NCBI RefSeq assembly: GCF_000191065.1
Contig: NZ_GL872283.1
Coordinates: forward strand, 825,592 to 889,591
Source of the DNA: Prevotella multiformis DSM 16608
GTDB lineage: Bacteria; Bacteroidota; Bacteroidia; Bacteroidales; Bacteroidaceae
Length of the DNA: 64,000 nt
Direction of reading: 5' to 3'
Below, one piece after another: positions 1 to 8,598 of the stretch. Within the stretch, counting starts at the first letter, position 1. Every line of letters starts with the position of its first letter. The position numbers and the translations under genes are program-made. Below the pieces are notes generated by a model. The model did no database searches. It was not told the DNA's origin and saw only the letters and a list, made by a program, of their open reading frames with translations.

Positions 1-81
1 ATTGTATTGTCGGGTGATGCGCTGGGCTGATGCTCCGCACATCATGGTGAGGAGCACGAGCGTTGTTAATAACCTTTTCAT
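1..81 (-). CDS. Start of a secreted protein, cut by window edge
   Basis: Only the first 27 codons are inside the window. They begin MKRLLTTLVLLTMMCGASAQ, a typical Bacteroidetes signal peptide (two basic residues, hydrophobic core, small residues before a probable cleavage after AQ). The ATG lies 4 nt after the stop codon of the anti-sigma factor gene, so it is the third gene of that operon. In Bacteroidetes such sigma/anti-sigma pairs are often followed by an outer-membrane receptor or other exported target; that identity is inference only, since the mature protein is not visible. Confidence 0.6.
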   Translation of the reverse strand, partial: MKRLLTTLVLLTMMCGASAQRITRQYN

Positions 82-85
82 AGCT

Positions 86-778
86 TCATTCTATTGTCAG
101 GGTGTTGTCGGAATAGGTAAGGTTCACACGGTCAAAGGCATTCAGCAGTTCAATGTTCTGCTGGAGAGATGCCTGCTTGTCCCATTTGAAGAAAAGCCGC
201 ACATGGGCTGCGCCCAGGTTCAGTACCTTCACCTCTGCATGATAGTACTGTGCTATCGTCTCGACGATGGTCTTCAGTGATACATTCTCAAATACGACCG
301 GCTGCACGGGGATGCTGTCCTTCTGTGGAAGAAGCGTGCGTGTAAGGCTGTCAATGACTGCTTTACGTTGTTCCCGTACCTGTTTTAATGAGTCGGCTAC
401 GGTTGTCTGCTGTATCTGCGGCTGCGGGCTGGCTGGCTGCTTGTTGCCGAAGAAGGGCAGAATGCCCAGCTGTACGGTCGCTGCAAAGGCTAGTCCTGAC
501 GCAAAGACGACGCCTGCGACAGATGCTGCAATCTTCATTCTGCTGCGCTGCCGTGGTACGGGATGCCGGGTGGAGAAGCGTTCCCACTCATCCTCCACGT
601 CCACTTCTCCGGCCTCGTTGCGCATCATGGCGCGTTTGGTCATGGCCAGTTCCTGTGCGAAAGCACGGATTTCCTCGTCGGCAAGCAGTGCTTCTATCTG
701 CCTGTCGGTGTATTTTTCGGGATGTTCCTGCATGTCAAGGAACTGCATCCGCTTTTCTTCTGATAGCTTGTTGTTCAT
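86..778 (-). CDS. Short anti-sigma factor with DUF4974-like C-terminus
   Basis: Predicted single-pass inner-membrane anti-sigma factor that would hold the upstream ECF sigma factor inactive until signalled. The 230 residues read as a charged cytoplasmic N-terminus (about 1-80), one transmembrane helix (about 83-107), a Q/S/P-rich linker and a C-terminal domain (about 160-230) starting FENVSLKTIVETIAQYYHAE, which resembles the DUF4974/STN-like domain found at the end of Bacteroidetes FecR proteins. The usual FecR domain between helix and tail is missing, which makes the protein about 100 residues shorter than a normal FecR. The start codon overlaps the stop of the sigma gene (ATGA, 775-778), implying translational coupling. 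The role as anti-sigma factor follows from position and architecture; the signal is unknown. Confidence 0.75.
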   Translation of the reverse strand: MNNKLSEEKRMQFLDMQEHPEKYTDRQIEALLADEEIRAFAQELAMTKRAMMRNEAGEVDVEDEWERFSTRHPVPRQRSRMKIAASVAGVVFASGLAFAATVQLGILPFFGNKQPASPQPQIQQTTVADSLKQVREQRKAVIDSLTRTLLPQKDSIPVQPVVFENVSLKTIVETIAQYYHAEVKVLNLGAAHVRLFFKWDKQASLQQNIELLNAFDRVNLTYSDNTLTIE

Positions 779-1269
779 TGTCCTGCTTGGTTAAGTTGTT
801 TCTTGATACTGTTGATAGCCTCTGAAAGATGATGGTAGACGGTCACCCGGCTCACGTCCAGTTCGTCGGCGATGCGCTGGAAGGGCAGTCCCTGCAGATG
901 GCGCAGCCGGAGAATCTGTCGGCGGACAGGCGGTTCGAGGTTCTCGATCATCTGCATCAGCCGGTCGAGCAGTTCGTTGTCCTGTTCAGAAAGGACGGTT
1001 TCCGCATCTGCCAGAAGCAGCTTCGCCGTCCGTTCCCGTATGTCCTTATGCGCAATGATGTTCAGACAACGGTTGCGGACAGCCCTCACGAGGTAGCCTT
1101 CTTCCGTCCCGGGCAGCAGGACGATCTGCTCGCTCAGCACGTGGGCGAAAACGTCACTCACCACGTCCCTGCACTCGTCACAGTCGTAGAGAATGCTCCT
1201 TGCCACCCGGTACATCGGCTGGTAATAACGCTTGAAGAGCCTTTCTATGTCAGTCTTTTCATGTTTCAT
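775..1269 (-). CDS. ECF-type RNA polymerase sigma-70 factor
   Basis: Extracytoplasmic-function sigma factor of 164 residues. Region 2 is visible as LFKRYYQPMYRVARSILYD followed by an acidic stretch and DVFAHVL. Region 4 carries the helix-turn-helix (LPFQRIADELDVSRVTVYHH). The intervening sequence has the NRCLN..AHKDIRERTAKLL pattern common in Bacteroidetes ECF factors. I place the start at the ATG at 1269-1267; an in-frame TTG six bases further upstream is less likely. It is the first gene of a leftward operon with the anti-sigma factor (4-nt overlap) and a secreted protein. A TAnnTTTG promoter element lies about 70 nt upstream. The regulon is unknown. Confidence 0.9.
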   Translation of the reverse strand: MKHEKTDIERLFKRYYQPMYRVARSILYDCDECRDVVSDVFAHVLSEQIVLLPGTEEGYLVRAVRNRCLNIIAHKDIRERTAKLLLADAETVLSEQDNELLDRLMQMIENLEPPVRRQILRLRHLQGLPFQRIADELDVSRVTVYHHLSEAINSIKKQLNQAGQ

Positions 1270-1336
1270 ACACAATCCTTACAGTTCAGCAACTGAAAAT
1301 GTAAAGCAGAACTATGTTTTTTTTTGCATCAGACTG

Positions 1337-1344
1337 CAAAGATA
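1337..1344 (-). promoter_or_regulatory. Promoter -7 element for the sigma-factor operon
   Basis: TATCTTTG on the minus strand matches the Bacteroidetes -7 consensus TAnnTTTG. No good -33 TTTG is seen 19-21 nt upstream. It lies about 70 nt before the sigma-factor start. Confidence 0.45.
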
Positions 1345-1650
1345 ATCACTTTGCGGTAATTAACGTCCTCTGCCGATGCCGTTTCTCCTGTTCATGGGGG
1401 TAAATAAGCAGGTAAGGTGCTTTTGTTCCCGAACGGTATGGATTTCGCCTGTTTGTCATGCTGTTGCCCATCCGCTGCAGGATGCTGTCCTGTGTGCCCG
1501 CACCTTCCAGTCTGCCTTCTGTAGGACTTGGAGTGCCCCGAGGCTGTGGCCTTTTGGGATGTGCTGAAAATCGTGTGCCGGCCTGCCGGATTCATGAATG
1601 CAGTCAGCTTTTTGTCCCTTTGTCCGTATGCGAACATCTTCGGCCTTCTC

Positions 1651-2078
1651 TTTATTCCCAGATCATCGGTGTTTGTAAACTGTTTTCATGTACCTTAAAG
1701 CAACACATGTCCTTTTAGCTTCTAAAAGAGGCCTGATTGACCTGCAACTGGTGCTCTTTTAGCGTGTTACCAACGCCCTTTTGGAGTCCAATCAGGCACC
1801 TTTTACAAACGACCTGACAACTGATTGGTTTACTGCTGGTTGCAGACTTGCTTTTTTGCACGTCATTTTATGTTTGCAGATGATCTGTTTGAAATTATGT
1901 AATGTTTTTTCAAAACCCTGTCTATCTTTTCAACGTATTAAAATGAAAAGGGCTTTGTGTCGGAGGATGATGATAAAATGGACAGCTGACGGTCCTGGCC
2001 ATGTTTTTTGTAGAATGACTCACTTCGGTTCTTCCGTTGAAGCTATACGAAAAGCATTCACGCATTGAACGGAAGAAC
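1651..2078. repeat. Dispersed intergenic repeat, copy 1 of 2
   Basis: About 428 bp that align nearly end to end with 41778-42206, with many substitutions but few gaps. Shared landmarks are GTTTGTAAAC (1671), CTGATTGACCTGCAACTGG (1733), GAAATTATGTAATG, ATGAAAAGGGCTTTGTGTCG and AGCTATACG (2041). The left part contains a 22-nt-period palindromic array (1708-1800). The right end holds a perfect 13-bp inverted repeat, CGGTTCTTCCGTT at 2026-2038 with AACGGAAGAACCG at 2068-2080. Reading frames are not conserved between the copies, so it looks non-coding. It fills most of the gap between the sigma-factor operon and the DUF4827 gene. Confidence 0.85.
1708..1800. repeat. Palindromic array, GGC family, inside dispersed repeat copy 1
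   Basis: Consecutive short palindromes starting at about 1708 (CTTTTAGCTTCTAAAAG), 1730 (GGCCTGATTG), 1750 (GGTGCTC), 1774 (GCCCTTTTGG) and 1795 (GGCACC). Spacings are roughly 22, 20, 24 and 21 nt, close to a 22-nt mean. The second copy of the dispersed repeat has the same units at 41836-41931. Confidence 0.55.
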
Positions 2079-2142
2079 CGTTTTCAGTGCTTTCCTTAAT
2101 ATATTTTCTGATTTCTAATTTCAGCTTTCTAAATACTTTTCT

Positions 2143-2150
2143 TACCTTTG
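2143..2150 (+). promoter_or_regulatory. Promoter -7 element for the DUF4827 gene
   Basis: TACCTTTG matches TAnnTTTG. TTTC at 2119-2122 is 20 nt upstream and is a 3-of-4 match to the -33 box. The start codon follows 26 nt downstream. Confidence 0.6.
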
Positions 2151-2176
2151 CACGGCATATTTAAACGAAGAAACGA

Positions 2177-2815
2177 ATGAAGAAGATAACTTTTCTCCTT
2201 GTTGTTGTGGCGGCGGTGCTGGCCTTCAGTGCATGCAGTCATTCCGAAACCTATGCCGACCAGCTGGAGCGCGAAAATGAGGCCATTCATGCTTTTATCG
2301 TCAAAAAGGGCATCAATGTCATCAGTGAAGACCAGTTTGCCAAGCAGGGGAATACGACCGACGTGACGAAGAACCAGTACGTGCACTTCTCCAGTACCGG
2401 TGTGTACATGCAGATCGTGGAGAGGGGTACGGGCAATCCCATCAGGAAAGGGGAGACGGCAACGGTTCTCTGCCGTTTCACAGAGCGCAACCTCATCCGG
2501 GACACGCTGCAGCTGTCCAATCAGTTCCTTGTTTTCGGCCCGAAGGTAGACAAGATGTCGGTTACGAACACGAGCGGTACTTATACGGCTTCCTTCGACC
2601 CGTCCTCCAGTGTGATGTACGATGCCTACAAGAGCACGTCTGTGCCCAACGGCTGGCTGGCCCCGATGACCTATATCGGGTTGGGCAGACTGGTTTCGGC
2701 TACATCGAAGCTGGCGCACGTGCGGCTCATTGTTCCCTCGCAGCAGGGACAGATCAATGCCTCGCAGGCTGTCTATCCCTGTTTTTACGACCTTACGTTC
2801 CAGAGGGGACTCTGA
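2177..2815 (+). CDS. DUF4827 lipoprotein
   Basis: Exported lipoprotein of 212 residues. The N-terminus is a lipoprotein signal peptide with a lipobox ending FSACSH, so Cys20 is the probable lipidated residue. The rest resembles the Bacteroidales DUF4827 family, which has a distant FKBP-type prolyl isomerase look (IRKGETATVLCRF, then GWLAPMTYIGLG and RLIVPSQQG). FKBP-like active-site conservation cannot be judged by eye, so enzymatic function is not claimed. It has its own promoter and stands 91 nt before the GlmM-type gene. A run of short purine-rich repeats separates the two. Confidence 0.75.
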   Translation: MKKITFLLVVVAAVLAFSACSHSETYADQLERENEAIHAFIVKKGINVISEDQFAKQGNTTDVTKNQYVHFSSTGVYMQIVERGTGNPIRKGETATVLCRFTERNLIRDTLQLSNQFLVFGPKVDKMSVTNTSGTYTASFDPSSSVMYDAYKSTSVPNGWLAPMTYIGLGRLVSATSKLAHVRLIVPSQQGQINASQAVYPCFYDLTFQRGL

Positions 2816-2818
2816 TGG

Positions 2819-2880
2819 AAAGGCGGAAAGTAAAAAAGTAAAACGGTGAAAAGTAAAAGGGTAAAACGGTAAAAATGGGA
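2819..2880. repeat. Purine-rich minisatellite
   Basis: Tandem degenerate copies of a roughly 8-12 nt unit of the type AAAAGTAAAACGGTG fill the gap before the next gene. A related run (GTAAAAGAGTAAAAAGGGTG) is found at 9640-9680. Confidence 0.6.
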
Positions 2881-2906
2881 TGATACCCTCATAATATATT
2901 TGGAGT

Positions 2907-4298
2907 ATGACACTTATCAAATCAATTTCCGGCATCCGTGGCACTATCGGAGGTCGTGCGGGCGATACGCTGAACCCGCTGGATATTGTTAAATTCACTT
3001 CGGCATACGCTATGTTCATTGCCCGCAGACATCCGGGGAAGAAACTGAAGATCGTCGTCGGCCGCGATGCACGTATCTCAGGCCCGATGGTCAAGAACGT
3101 GGTATGCGGAACGCTGATGGGTATCGGGGCCGATGTGGTGAACATCGGACTGGCCACGACTCCGACAACCGAGCTGGCGGTGCGCATGAGCGGTGCGGAC
3201 GGTGGCATCATCATCACCGCTTCGCATAATCCCCGCCACTGGAACGCCCTGAAACTTCTGAACGAGGAGGGCGAGTTCCTGACGGCTGCCGACGGTGCAG
3301 AGGTGCTCGACATCGCGGCTCGTGAAGACTTTGAATATGCGGATGTAGACGGACTGGGCAGCTATACGGACGATGATTCGTTTGACGGACGGCATATAGA
3401 AGAGGTGATGAACCTTGAGCTGCTCGACCTTGAAGCCATCCGCAAGCGCAGGTTCCGTGTCGTCGTAGACTCCATCAACTCGGTCGGCGGCGTCATCCTC
3501 CCCAAGCTCCTCGACCGGCTGGGTGTCGAGTACAAGTTCCTCAATGGAGAACCTACGGGCGACTTCGCCCACAATCCGGAGCCTGTCGAGAAGAACCTCA
3601 CGGGCATCATGGATGAGGTCGCAAAGGGCGGCTACGATCTGGGGATCGTTGTCGATCCGGATGTGGACCGTCTGGCATTCATCCAGGAAGACGGAAAGAT
3701 GTACGGCGAGGAATATACGCTCGTCACGGTGGCTGACTATATTCTCGACCACGTGAAAGGCAGTACCGTAAGCAATCTCTCTTCCACCCGTGCCCTGCGT
3801 GACGTGACCGAGAAACACGGCTGCAAGTATTATGCCTCTGCGGTCGGCGAGGTGAACGTGACCACGAAGATGAAAGAAGTGGGAGCGGTCATCGGAGGAG
3901 AAGGCAATGGCGGGGTCATCTATCCGGAGAGCCATTACGGACGGGATGCTCTCGTCGGTATCGCCCTCTTCCTCAGTTCTCTGGCACAGAAAGGCCTCAA
4001 GGCAAGCGAACTGCGCAGGACTTTCCCTGCATATTTCATCGCCAAGAACCGCATCGACCTCACGCCGGAGACTGATGTCGATGCCATTCTCAAGCGGGTG
4101 AAAGAACTCTACGGACAGGAGAAGGACGTGCAGGTGACGGACATTGACGGTGTGAAACTCGACTTCCCCGATGCCTGGGTGCATCTCCGCAAGTCGAATA
4201 CCGAGCCGATCATCCGTGTCTACAGCGAGGCCGATACGATGGAAGCCGCTGACGCACTGGGCAAGAAGCTCATGCAGGTAGTTTACGATATGCAGTAA
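2907..4298 (+). CDS. glmM: Phosphoglucosamine mutase-type phosphohexomutase
   Basis: Alpha-D-phosphohexomutase of 463 residues that would convert glucosamine-6-phosphate to glucosamine-1-phosphate for UDP-GlcNAc synthesis. All four active-site elements are visible: the phosphoserine loop TASHNP (Ser106), the metal loop DPDVDR (250-255), the sugar loop GEGNGGVIYP (about 334-343) and the C-terminal phosphate loop RKSNTEPIIRVYSEA. The GEGNGG sugar loop and the length fit the GlmM/PMM subgroup seen in Bacteroidetes and archaea rather than E. coli GlmM, so phosphomannomutase or phosphoglucomutase activity is also possible. The gene is followed by a strong intrinsic terminator, which makes it a single transcription unit or the end of one starting at the DUF4827 gene. 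Confidence 0.85.
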   Translation: MTLIKSISGIRGTIGGRAGDTLNPLDIVKFTSAYAMFIARRHPGKKLKIVVGRDARISGPMVKNVVCGTLMGIGADVVNIGLATTPTTELAVRMSGADGGIIITASHNPRHWNALKLLNEEGEFLTAADGAEVLDIAAREDFEYADVDGLGSYTDDDSFDGRHIEEVMNLELLDLEAIRKRRFRVVVDSINSVGGVILPKLLDRLGVEYKFLNGEPTGDFAHNPEPVEKNLTGIMDEVAKGGYDLGIVVDPDVDRLAFIQEDGKMYGEEYTLVTVADYILDHVKGSTVSNLSSTRALRDVTEKHGCKYYASAVGEVNVTTKMKEVGAVIGGEGNGGVIYPESHYGRDALVGIALFLSSLAQKGLKASELRRTFPAYFIAKNRIDLTPETDVDAILKRVKELYGQEKDVQVTDIDGVKLDFPDAWVHLRKSNTEPIIRVYSEADTMEAADALGKKLMQVVYDMQ

Positions 4299-4320
4299 AT
4301 ACACCTTATTATATGTAACA

Positions 4321-4385
4321 GGAAGAAGGATAGGTCATCGGGGATCGTCTGCGCAGGTCGCTCTGGCCTGTCCTTCTTCCTTTTT
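4321..4385 (+). terminator. Intrinsic terminator after glmM
   Basis: GGAAGAAGGATAGGTC (4321-4336) pairs with GGCCTGTCCTTCTTCC (4365-4380) with two G-U pairs, followed by TTTTT at 4381-4385. The rest of the gap up to 4603 holds only a weak CCCGA/TCGGG hairpin near 4530 and no gene that I can support. Confidence 0.8.
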
Positions 4386-4603
4386 CCGTGCCGGTGAAGA
4401 CGGCCGCCTTGTCCTTGCCTTCATGCCGTCAAGACGGCTTTCCGGCGAATGGTCTGCAGGATGATCGTGCCCGGATCTGTCAGGATGATGCACCGGGCGT
4501 CCGGCCATCTTTGCAGTACTGTCCACCCTTCCCGACTGATCCTAATCGGGTAGGGAATCTTTGCTTTTTTGTTCGGGAAGCGGTTATAATTGAGAAAAAG
4601 AGC

Positions 4604-4611
4604 TATATTTG
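4604..4611 (+). promoter_or_regulatory. Promoter -7 element
   Basis: TATATTTG matches TAnnTTTG and lies 42 nt before the start codon of the pRiA4b-type gene. No clear -33 box. Confidence 0.5.
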
Positions 4612-4653
4612 TAGTCAAAGACAGTAACAGTCAGTCTAATCAACCTTTTGTGT

Positions 4654-6684
4654 ATGGCAAAGGAAACCTTTTTAGAGCAGCTGGAAAAACTCGGTGATTT
4701 CTTGGAGGAGCATGGTGCAGAGCTTGTCAACCGCGGAGTCCTCTCACGCAAGAGAAGCAAGGAACTCGACCAGCATATCATGGATTATTTCACGGCCGAC
4801 AGTGCCGATGATGTCTTCTGCACCAGTATGTGCAGGTCTGAAATCTTTTACCTGCTGGATAAGATCGAGAAGAAGATCGGTAAACGATCAGAGACCTCTC
4901 CCGGCCTGATGAATGACAAGCTGACAGGTCAATTCTACCGTCTGGTTGTGGAGACCCTGAGCATGGATATTATGGACGGACAGGAGGAGGATAGCGGTGA
5001 GGATGTCCTGCCTGATTTTGACAGCCTGATCCATCAGATAGCAGAGAGCATGAAAGGCGAGAAGCTGACGGATGATGAAAAGGAGCGGCTTGGGGCGGCC
5101 TTTGCCGATCCGGAGACACTGTCCCAATGGATGAGCGATTTCTCCATGGAGCATTATCACTATCATTGTCCTGACTATGCGGGCTTCCTGCAGGACGGGG
5201 AGGTTGACACGCCGCTTTCCGGTCTCCTGCCGCATCAGCTGGCGGAGACGGAGAACTTTGATTACGACCGCCTCGTCAGCAGTCTGGAAGACTGGCAGCA
5301 CGAAAAGACCGCAGCCCAGCTGACGAGACTTGTCTATTCCCACCTCAAAGCATGGCAGGATGACCCTTGTCCGGACACTGACGGACTGCTGCTGACACTG
5401 GCACTCATCGAGCATTTTCAGGTTTCGGAATGTCTGCCCGCAGTCTTGGAGATGCTCCGTCAGGACTATGATTTCATGCAGATGTATTTTGGAGATATTT
5501 GCCTGGAAGATGTCCCGGCAGCCGTATTGAGCAATATTGTGGAGGCGGACCAGCTGCCTGTACTGCTCGATTTCATGAAAGAACCGGGGCTGCTGCCCGA
5601 GAGTAAGTCGCAGGTGGCTCTTGCCGTCGGCCAGCTTCCCAAACGTGACGGAAGAATGCTGCTGCAGGTACAGCGGTGGCTCGCCGACGTGCTGAACTAC
5701 TATTATCCGAAAGGGGAAGATTCCGACCTCTTTGACGGCATCGTGCTTGATAAGCTGTTCTATTGCTGTATCCATGCGCGTGCCGTGGCATTGGAGCCGC
5801 TGATCGCCAAGTTCTATTCTGCTTACATGATACCCCCTTCCATGGTCGTAGACGGAATGGACGGAGTGAAGGAAGACATACGGGACGGTGAATTGGGAAC
5901 ACTGGAGGACGAGAGCGGGGAGCGCATGATTCTGGATGTCCTGTCGTACGGAGATGACGATTCCGATGCCTGTCGGAATCCGGACGGCGAGGATGAACTG
6001 GACGATGAGGACTGGGACGGCGGACCTTTCGATCTTTCCGATTATGACTTTCAGGATTATGAAGGCTGGGCGGAGAACCCTGCGGCTGTCTATATGCCGT
6101 CCGTCGACGTGAAGAAGTACACGCTCCGCATCAAACTTGACCACATCAGGCCTGCCATCTGGCGCAAGATAGAGGTGCCGTCAAACATCACACTCGCTTC
6201 CCTTGCCTCGGTCATACTGCTGTCGATGGGATGGTGTGAGACTCATCTGCACCAGTTCGTTGCAAAGCGAGGGAAAGCGGTTGATTTGTATGTCACATCT
6301 ATCCATAATCCGAAAGGTTTTCAGGCTGTAGCGGGCAGATACCATGACGGTGGGAGAGTCACGGTGGGAGAGATCCTGAAGAAGGTGAAAGACAAGGTTA
6401 CCTTCGAGTACGATTATGGTGACGGATGGGAACATACGGTTACACTTACAGGGATTGCGGATTATGCCGGATCGGAGAAACAGGTGACACTCCTTGACGG
6501 CAAGCGTGCCTGTCCGCCTGAAGACTGTGGGGGCGTGTGGGGCTATCAGGAAATCTGCGAGCTCATGAAAGACCCTGCTTCGCAGGATGCGAGGGAACGG
6601 TTGGAATGGCTGGGGTACCGTTTCGACCCGGAACGTTTCCAGCTGGAGAAGGCACAGCGTGCTGTCAGGGGGTGCAACCGGTAA
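4654..6684 (+). CDS. HEAT-like protein with pRiA4b ORF-3-like C-terminal domain
   Basis: Cytoplasmic protein of 676 residues with no signal peptide. Residues about 200-400 are helical repeat-like and contain LLDFMKEPGLLPESKSQ; an acidic linker (about 420-475, rich in Asp/Glu) leads to a C-terminal domain (about 487-665) with YTLRIKLDHIRPAIWRKIEV, ThMGWCETHLHQF-like and FEYDYGDGWEHTV segments. That pattern is the plasmid pRiA4b ORF-3-like domain (PF07929), whose function is not known. I start at ATG 4654 rather than the in-frame TTG at 4648. The next gene downstream is a paralogue of the repeat portion: both share the motif LLxFMKEPGL. No function is assigned. Confidence 0.75.
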   Translation: MAKETFLEQLEKLGDFLEEHGAELVNRGVLSRKRSKELDQHIMDYFTADSADDVFCTSMCRSEIFYLLDKIEKKIGKRSETSPGLMNDKLTGQFYRLVVETLSMDIMDGQEEDSGEDVLPDFDSLIHQIAESMKGEKLTDDEKERLGAAFADPETLSQWMSDFSMEHYHYHCPDYAGFLQDGEVDTPLSGLLPHQLAETENFDYDRLVSSLEDWQHEKTAAQLTRLVYSHLKAWQDDPCPDTDGLLLTLALIEHFQVSECLPAVLEMLRQDYDFMQMYFGDICLEDVPAAVLSNIVEADQLPVLLDFMKEPGLLPESKSQVALAVGQLPKRDGRMLLQVQRWLADVLNYYYPKGEDSDLFDGIVLDKLFYCCIHARAVALEPLIAKFYSAYMIPPSMVVDGMDGVKEDIRDGELGTLEDESGERMILDVLSYGDDDSDACRNPDGEDELDDEDWDGGPFDLSDYDFQDYEGWAENPAAVYMPSVDVKKYTLRIKLDHIRPAIWRKIEVPSNITLASLASVILLSMGWCETHLHQFVAKRGKAVDLYVTSIHNPKGFQAVAGRYHDGGRVTVGEILKKVKDKVTFEYDYGDGWEHTVTLTGIADYAGSEKQVTLLDGKRACPPEDCGGVWGYQEICELMKDPASQDARERLEWLGYRFDPERFQLEKAQRAVRGCNR

Positions 6685-6747
6685 CGGTCTGCGGGACGTG
6701 TCCGGCCGGTCATGAATCTCCGCCTATAACAATTTATAAAGGAAAAG

Positions 6748-8204
6748 ATGCCAAAAAAGAAGAAAGCAGGAAAAATCAGCAGCGGTTCCTCTCGCCCGAG
6801 AAATATCTCCGGACGAAAGCCAGAATGCTGCAGAAAGGACAGTGCTACCGTTCTTCCAGTCTGTTTGAGGCGGGAGAAGGATATGTCATCGTCACAAGGA
6901 AGCATATGGGAGGAAAGATCAGCTTTGCAGTTTATCTTATAGATACCTATTGTGTCGGAGTGAAAGGGTCTTTTTACAGGCTGAGGGTTGAAGAGGATGA
7001 GTTTGAGGACTTCCTGGACCGTGCTTCAGAGGGAGATGGCCTCATAGAATGCAGCTATGAAGAAGCGCACAACATTGTCTACGGTGCTGTCGAGTTTGCC
7101 GGTGAGGCTGATATAGAACCCGACAAGAGCTTTGCACTCTCGAGGTATATGCTGGAAGAAGACACGGAAGATGTTCCGCTCATCGAGTACCGGTTCGGCA
7201 AAGACGGCAGGCATTTCCTCGTTGCCTCCAGCGGGTTTGAAGCCAGCAGGTATCTGCCGAAGCTGAAGAAAACTTACGGAACAGATTTCAAGTATATTAC
7301 GCCTTGTACAAACTTCGGTGTAGGCGACAGCGACTATAAGAAAAGCCCGACCTACGGTCTTGAGACAAAATATACTTATACGCCCCCGCGATACGCCGAA
7401 GCCTGGAATGTGCATAACAGATGGCTTGTCGAGGAACTGAGCAAGCCGGAGAATTCCATGTGGTTGGAAGACAGATTGATTGACCGTATTCTCGCCTTGC
7501 CAGAGGAGGAACTCCGTGCTGATTTAGAAGCCATCATCCGTTATGTCATGACGATAACAAGTGAAGGCAAGATACCGGAAGGTTTTGATGACGGGAGGTA
7601 TAACGGAATACTCGCCTCTGCCATCATCCTGTTAGGTGAGGTGGGCAACAATGAGAGCAGTCTCGACCTGATGCTGGAATGCTGCAGGCAGTCGGAAGGT
7701 TTCTATGACTATCATTTCGGTGACTGTGCCAATGAAATCATAGTCCCGACATTGTATAAACTGGTGACACCGGACAAGTTCGCCAAGCTGCTTGAGTTCA
7801 TGAAAGAGCCCGGGCTTTATTCCATGTTCAAGTGTTGCGTGAGTTGTACGATGGCACTGCTCGCCCGTAGGAGACCCGAGCAGCGACAAGCCTGTCTGGA
7901 ATGGTTCGGCAGTCTTGTCACCTTTGCAACGGAAACACTTCCTAAGGTGCAGTATATTGATGGAAGTCTGGCAGGATTTATAACCGCGGATGTCGTCAGT
8001 CTGCATACGGAAGCATTACTGCCTGGGTTAAAGGCGATGTATGCTACAGGGTGTGTAGACCAGAAGATCTGTGGAGGGATTGACGAGGTGGAATACCTCA
8101 TCCTCCATAAAAAGGATAAGGATGAATTTATGTCTTCCCGTTTTGAGATCCATGAACGCTTTGCCGACATGAAAGCCCGATCCGGGAACACATTATGTTT
8201 TTGA
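6748..8204 (+). CDS. HEAT-like paralogue with an apparent -1 frameshift at codon 4
   Basis: The long frame encodes about 480 residues beginning KNQQRFLSPEKYLRTKARML and ending at the TGA at 8202-8204. It shares helical-repeat sequence with the gene upstream (LLEFMKEPGLYSMFK against LLDFMKEPGLLPESK) but lacks the pRiA4b-like domain. The only credible ATG (6748, reading MPKKKKAGK) is one base out of frame with the main body. The first codons contain A AAA AAG at 6753-6759, the slippery heptamer known from E. coli dnaX, in the correct phase; a -1 slip there gives MPKKEESRKNQQRF and joins the main frame. The alternatives are one missing A in either A-run (a mutation or a sequencing error), or a non-ATG start in the long frame. 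Function unknown. Confidence 0.6.
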
Positions 8205-8213
8205 CACAGAGAA

Positions 8214-8240
8214 GGGAAGCCGGCTGGGTTTCCCTTTTTT
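8214..8240 (+). terminator. Intrinsic terminator
   Basis: GGGAAGCC (8214-8221), loop GGCTG, GGTTTCCC (8227-8234), then TTTTTT. It ends the transcription unit of the two HEAT-like genes. Confidence 0.8.
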
Positions 8241-8565
8241 CAGGCTGATACTAAAGATTTCCCTCCAAAAGGAAGTCCCTTTCCTCATCCGACCTGCTTG
8301 TCATCCGTGCATTTTATCTGGTTTGCAGCACTTCGCTTTTCAGGCGGGCAGCTTCGCTTTCTTCTTGAAAGAGCATAACAGGACGGGTGCGACTGAAAGG
8401 GAAAGCAGATTGTGCCGTATAAAAGCAAAGGCACAAAGAGTTGACAATGTTCACATGGACAGAAGTCCGATGACAAAAGTTCAATGTGGATTTTCAGGGT
8501 CTGCCTTTCATGATTCCGGTCTTCATAAAAAGAAAGCAAAGCACGTATATTAGCATTTTTTTTGT
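8241..8565. other. Intergenic region, nothing recognised
   Basis: About 325 bp between the terminator and the rlmN promoter. I see no gene, repeat or RNA in it. Confidence 0.5.
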
Positions 8566-8573
8566 TATCTTTG
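8566..8573 (+). promoter_or_regulatory. Promoter -7 element for rlmN
   Basis: TATCTTTG matches TAnnTTTG, 25 nt before the ATG. No clear -33 TTTG. Confidence 0.55.
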
Positions 8574-8598
8574 CAGCAGCAAAACATTGGGAACAAGC

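Noticed and set aside
1781..2068. 95-codon frame inside dispersed repeat copy 1
   Set aside because: The matching frame in copy 2 is closed by TGA after 15 codons and starts with TTG, so coding is not conserved.
2129..3313. Long open frame on the minus strand across the DUF4827 and glmM genes
   Set aside because: It is antisense to two clear genes, and its product is low in complexity with no recognisable family.
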